A stretch of DNA of 64,000 bases. It comes from Antedon mediterranea. Its lineage: Eukaryota > Echinodermata > Crinoidea > Comatulida > Antedonidae. Every line of letters starts with the position of its first letter. The stretch's first letter is position 1. The stretch lies in contig NC_092672.1 in the NCBI RefSeq assembly GCF_964355755.1, forward strand, positions 620,001-684,000, given 5' to 3'. The position numbers and the translations under genes are program-made. This document shows, in pieces, positions 44,320-64,000 of this stretch. Below the pieces are notes generated by a model. The model saw only the letters and a list, made by a program, of their open reading frames with translations, did not search any database and was not told where the DNA came from.

Positions 44320-47300
44320 TGTATTATGATTCTACAAGACAGAGCTGGGAGTATTGGCCTATTGAAGTAATTGATACAGTTGAACATCACGTTGATGATT
44401 GAAAAGAAGTATAATAAGTTATGATAATCGGAGTAATAATTATATTACTTCTTACACTTCCCAATTGCATGCTTAATTTAACAAGTCGCATTTGACCCTA
44501 CGTTGACCCTGTATCTTCTGAACCCATGGAATAAGTGAATTCCCTTTGGGTTCCGTTTGGTTATTGATTACCATGAATATGAATCATTTCTAAAATAAAT
44601 AAATTATAGTTATGAGATTCTTAAATCTATTCTGTTGAAATTTGAAAATACTAATTAATAAAAATCCTACAATTCTTTTCTCCTCTTTTAATTTTATAGG
44701 CCGTCACAGCTAGCTATATAAGCTAATATGCCTAACTACACCGTGGTGGCCTGCAGGATCCAGTTCAATAGGCAAATTTATTTGATATATTATTTCATCT
44801 ACCTTTTTTTGTATCACAAAAAAAAGGAGAAAGTCTGCGCGAGTCGGTCAGATTCGAAAACTAGGTAGTCTCCTGGGCTATTGACTTTTATCCAATCAGA
44901 TCACGGGATTGAGAAAAAAAATCTGACGATCTTTTTACTGCAGATTTTACACAAGACGTTCAAAGTTCAGCATACAAAGAAAGCCAAAACAGTAAGTAAT
45001 TAGCTATTTTAAAAAGTTTGAATACTAAAATATATTATTATTTATTAAGATATATAAATTACATGACATCTAGGCTCCTAGCCTACCGTACATTTATTGT
45101 ATTATATCCTAGGCTAAGCCTCGTGTCCGCTTAAACTTTCGGCAGGCATACTTAGCCACCTTAGGCACGATTATCTTAGCTTAGCCTCGGGCTTAACCTA
45201 GCCTAGGCCACCTTAAGCGTACAACAGGACTGGTAATTTAGTGCCAAAATTTAGGAATCAATTGCAATTGGAGAAATGAATGTGTCGAATATGTGCCAAT
45301 TGATACAAATATTATGTAATTCCAAGGAAATTAATTGCCTTTATTTTGGTTATAAATCTGGAAAATTGGTGATAAAATGGTGGTTTTCGCTCTCCAGCGT
45401 CTGGGGTGGGGACACGCTCTCTGCTTCCTGTGTCTTGAAATAATTTCTATCGCCTGCAGTCTGTGTACTGTTTAATTTGGTTTAGGGAGTTTTCAACGTC
45501 AAGGGTTTATGCAAGCAACCCAACATTAGACTCTAGACCTACTAAAATAATACAATACTAGTAGAACATACTAATAGAAAGATTTTATGATAAAGGCCCA
45601 CCTTATTTTTTTAAACCAAATTGATGGTTTTCTGTACAAATGAAACAATTAATTACATTCCGTTTGATTCCTAATATCAATATTTTGATAACCTCTTTAC
45701 AATGTATTCAAAGCAATTACATATAAATAAATACAATATCTATCTAATACAATAATATAATATATATTATATAAATGTACACCGTACATAACCTACCTGA
45801 AAATACGATATAAGATAGAAAGGGTGTTGGCCTCGTCTACTACATACGCTTTTTGTAATCATAATTATTATCGTCTATTCATACGTATGTACTCTCCTCC
45901 TCGTGCTGTTCAATACATTACCGAGGTTAGATCGATCGAATTTATTACGGTACGATTGATACCATCTCATACCACAATTAAACAATTCTTTCCTGACTTT
46001 AGGTCAAGATTTCAAAATATCAAATGAGAACTCGTTGGCATGGCTATACGCAATTTGATATCAGAATATATAATTATCCAGCATGAAATGATGTTATAAA
46101 TTATAATCCATCACAATGCTGACGCGCACGTGCAATGTTATCAGCGTTTGAACACGTGCAAATTCTACGCGTTGGTGGTGGTGTGGTGAAATTAAAATTT
46201 CACTCTTTCCTGATATAACTAATATTTAATTAATGCTAATTACTATTGACCGTCTACCGTACATTATTAAAAAGAATGATTGTTTAGAACATCATAACAA
46301 CATTTCATGTAAGATAACCTATTTCTTTGTAATGATATAGCCTAATAATTATACTTACCGTTAGAAGTCTCCATCTTGTCTATGTTTTCTTCAGTCGGCG
46401 TTTTCGGCACACATGATATCGAAAGCAAAATGTATGTATACCATCCTTGAAGTTACATTTCTTCTTTGTCCTAACTCTTGTTTGGTGACCATGTCATCTG
46501 TTACTGGCGCTCCAGCAGGGTAAGTGGTACTGAATCATCCGCAATTCTCTTTTATACCAGCAGCAACATTAGCGGTTTTTATTTTCTCATACCAACAGTC
46601 ACTGCCTTTATACACATGTGTGAGTTGCCAATCGGCTTTTGTTCGCTAATTTCTTCAGCAATATTATCGAGTTTTTCACTTGGACGAGTGTTAAAAATGA
46701 ATCAAACGTGATGCAATTGTCATTGGGTCGGCTAACCATTACGTCATTACCATTCAACAGTAGGACATGCTTTAGTTTTTATGCAGTCAAGTTGTTTCCA
46801 GATCGTTGGGCAGTACAGCTGGAGTAGTAAGTCGTTGTAGAATTCTAGTGAGAAAGATCAGATCTCCGGCTTCTACATCCACAACATTTATTTACTGTTT
46901 TATATGTCGTATCTTCATCATAGAGTCTTCAATGTCATCAAAAGGATCAAAGAATCATGCTGCACCACATTGTTAAGCATCGACAATTGTGCTTATTTTT
47001 TCTATGCACAACTTTCTAAATCGAATAGTACAGTATGCCTAACAGTTATAGTAGCTAGACCACCGGAAAGAATAAGCTGCATAATCCTAATCTTAGTTTC
47101 TTACAATTAAGTACCGTACTTCTATGTACTAAGTTACAATGCGTTATGAATGATATCCTAAATATTATAATAATATATTGAAACAATTATGCAATTTACT
47201 TCCATCTAGTTTATTGCCTTGACCTTATTACCACACGTATGAGTGCATCACAGACCGAGAAACGTATTCTGAATACCGTTTGTAATATTATTAGTTTTTT

Positions 47301-49350
47301 AGGCCTATAATAGAAATGTAAACAAATGAACTACGCAAAGGCCGCAATGTATGGATAGGAAGCCATATACAATAATATAAAACTCAAAAAGTGAGGCAAC
47401 TCAATGCGCTCTTGCTAAAGTTCCAATTAACATATAAATCATAGGCATAATTTGGCTGGTCAATTCAATTCAAATTCTTTATTCATCCCGCGTGGGCCAA
47501 TTTCAAAACGAGATGGCTGTGAGAGTTGGTTTCACTTTTTTATATTAGGTCTACGTTATCAACTTTAATGTTAAAATGTGACAATTTCTATTTTTTTTAT
47601 CTTTGTTTGATCACATGGCGTTAGTTATTTTTTTTAGGGTGAGAAGAAATTGTAAAAAAAAACGCCTCATTAATATTAGTGGATTCTCTCAGCCAGTGAA
47701 GTTTCAACTTGCAACAATTTCGATTCAAATTTTGTGAATTTATTTTACGGGGAAGTTGTAGGAAGGCATGATCTCTAACTCTCTTTTTGTTATTCGAAAA
47801 GGCTATAAATAAAGTTGATTTAACTTATAAATGTTTCTTTCTTTGTGATTGTACTCAAATCAAATTTCTTTCAATCCTATTCATTTCTTTCTTGTTTATT
47901 TAAAACATTTGATTTCTCAATTGCCAAAACAAACACTTTTGACATCTGCCCCGAAACCCATCAAACGCCTATGTTCAACGGACCCTCTCACAGCCATCTC
48001 GTTTTGTCTCCTTCTGCTTGGTTTCATCATTTTGTATTTCGTTTACTTTTAGAAATCATGACGCACTGATTCGTGTAATTTGATACGCTATATAGACAAC
48101 CAAAACAACTGAAATCATAACAATCTAGCTTTCTATTGAAATTATTAAAACTGAATCGACTGTTTTGGTAGCGACGACGCATTACTTTGCGAGGTAGACA
48201 CGTGCAGTTGACACCTGTGGAGTGAGGTTGTAGAGCCACGGGACGACGAGCCGAGTTAGGTTGTTATTGATGAATACGATTTGTTCACACGTGTCTGTTA
48301 TGACACCTGGAAACACTAGTAGATTGTTAAGGATGACCGTAGCCAACAGAGGGACGAGACGCAAAGGTTTTCCCACCATTAACAGATGGTGCTTGTCGAC
48401 AGAGATTATATAGAAAACAGATTTATTGTAATCAGCATACAATAATGCGCGTTAAAAAGTTTATAATAATTTTACGCGCGCGTCAACTTTGGGAGTTTAT
48501 GCGTAACGTCACACGAACGAAGTGCGAAGTTACTTAGCGCATATTATCGATTTGTTTAAAATGATTATTGTTTAAAAATCGAAAATGACATAAAATCAGG
48601 ACAGACAGTTTCTTCTCATTGCAGAATTGCTTTTAATACATCCCTCAAATTTACATATAAATCATAATTTGATAAGCACCAAATCTAAATGCTTTATTTA
48701 GTTAAAATAAAAAATAATTAAGAAACATTATTTCTAACTTTTTTATTACCGCACAGTAATTAAGCATCATTCTATAAGATACCAATGATAATGAATGAAA
48801 AATACACGGACAATGATTATTCTCTTTGAAAGAACCGACCTGTAATCGTCAGTAGGCCTACGAGATACACATTTTTTATACCGTACCACTGGAATGTAAT
48901 AATAATATTTCAATAAAATAGTCAATTTAGAAATATATTTAAAAGTAAATTTTACTAAAAGAAAAATTGAAACAAAACACTAAATAATACTTCATAATAT
49001 ATACTATTTATATATTCATTAAAATACCATAGAATTAATCATTTCAATGGAAATATTCCGACATTTAACTTACTTAATTTAGTAAGCAGATGTAATGGTT
49101 TTAATTTAGTAAACATAATAATCTTGTTATGGCTGCTGAAACACGGCCTATAAGTACAATGTTTATAAAATGTGTTCTTTCAGAAGCTTAAGGAGTCTTT
49201 CTATGTGTTAATAATAGTTTTCCCTTGAGGCTGAAATGACAGAAAAAAACATTTATAATAATGTAATTATTCACGATTGTTTTTTTGCTTATGTTAATAA
49301 AATAAAATTTTGTAAATAGAACTAAATAAGAAAAATATAAGTCACCAGTA
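44320..49350. other. Intergenic DNA between mitofusin and TRAPPC11; possible decayed coding traces at 46.3-47.0 kb
   Basis: No intact gene is recognised. On the minus strand near 46960-46330 there are several short broken frames (for example DPFDDIEDSMMKIRHIKQ and VVDVEAGDLIFLTRILQ), interrupted by stops. At 46376 an ATG followed shortly by a donor (METSNG|gtaagt) looks like a first coding exon, but no downstream exon could be attached. This may be a pseudogene; no function is proposed. The rest is AT-rich, with aggcctag patches near 45.1 kb. Confidence 0.3.
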
Positions 49351-49356
49351 CTAGAT

Positions 49357-63443
<14,087 letters not shown>

Positions 63444-64000
63444 CTATAAAGATGAAAATTGTTGAAAATTTAGCTGTAAATATGAAGAGATTAGGAACTT
63501 TTTACACCTACTGAGATTATCCTAAGCTTCATAGAGTCAAAGTGAAATAAATAAAATTGCATTTTAAGAAATACTTTGAACAAGGTACAATTTGTCAACC
63601 TTCATTTGGCTATTCTATTTTTATAATTAAGATGAAACTTTAAAGATGTATTGTCCCTTGAAACACAAAAAAATGAAGGTCAAAATATACTAAATTTTAA
63701 TTGGCCATATCAAAGTAATATTAAAGTTATTCACTTTAAGTCGAAAATTCGAGCCAAAAACAACAATTTTACGTAATTAACAGCTAAATTAATTTGATTA
63801 CATTTCGTCTGAATATAGTCGTGAGCGAAAGTAAACAAAGATTTCAAACCATGAGTATACATTATGCATGCTAAATTAGGATTGTTTACAACTCATCACA
63901 GTTGAGAAGGTGTTTTCACACAGATCGCGAGGAAGTTTATGATTATGCATACAGAGTAGCCAAATAAGCGCATTGTATTATAAAATATGTTTTGATCGAA
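63444..64000. other. TRAPPC11 intron, no exon seen
   Basis: No coding segment matching the TRAPPC11 N-terminus is found up to the window edge. At about 63640-63660 an aaagatgtattgtcccttga segment resembles short repeats near 2450 and 33440. Otherwise nothing is recognised. Confidence 0.5.

Noticed and set aside
45824..47110. Small plus-strand frames of 60-77 codons
   Set aside because: No similarity to known families, no consistent splice continuation, AT-rich codon content.

Overview
This is animal nuclear DNA, not bacterial. It has spliced genes with GT-AG introns, AT-rich noncoding DNA, LINE, SINE and DNA-transposon debris, and very many minisatellites. The proteins are deuterostome-like, and tracts of repeated aggccta/ctaggcct (7.3, 17.7, 27.0 and 45.1 kb) suggest a marine deuterostome, most likely an echinoderm. 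No lineage-specific marker was seen, so this placement is an inference.

Five conserved genes were assembled exon by exon from reading-frame and splice-phase continuity. (1) A PIWI-family Argonaute, minus strand, 378-3344: the first seven coding exons (N-terminal and PAZ regions); the MID-PIWI half lies off the left edge. (2) CD2BP2 (U5 snRNP GYF protein), plus strand, 18423-21523, three coding exons. (3) CENPS/MHF1 (histone-fold protein), minus strand, 21947-26488, five exons, tail-to-tail with CD2BP2. (4) A mitofusin, plus strand, 28416-38826, 17 coding exons, 752 residues. (5) TRAPPC11, minus strand, 49357-63443, 26 exons, about 1,062 residues; its first coding exon is off the right edge. 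These are unrelated housekeeping or germline genes (piRNA pathway, splicing, kinetochore/Fanconi, mitochondrial fusion, ER-Golgi traffic). Nothing suggests an operon or a shared pathway.

Between and inside the genes: 3.4-18.3 kb is intergenic and holds a 1.76-kb TIR element with a clean 5-bp target duplication, a decayed hAT transposon carrying two nested hairpin micro-insertions, a MADF-domain fragment, a tRNA-derived SINE, and a 106-bp satellite in two blocks. The first CD2BP2 intron is almost filled by two TIR elements, each with an inverted relative elsewhere in the window. At 26.5-28.4 kb there is a GGGCCC-motif cluster and a LINE fragment. At 38.8-49.3 kb there are tandem repeats and MITEs but no convincing gene.

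The most unusual pattern is in the introns. In at least four TRAPPC11 introns and one mitofusin intron, tandem repeats start at the 5' splice site and carry a copy, or a close relative, of the exon-intron junction, making runs of duplicated candidate donors. A second notable pattern is a five-copy MITE family, with TTAA flanks in its best copy, in which every copy keeps a perfect CC(A/T)6GG (CArG) box.
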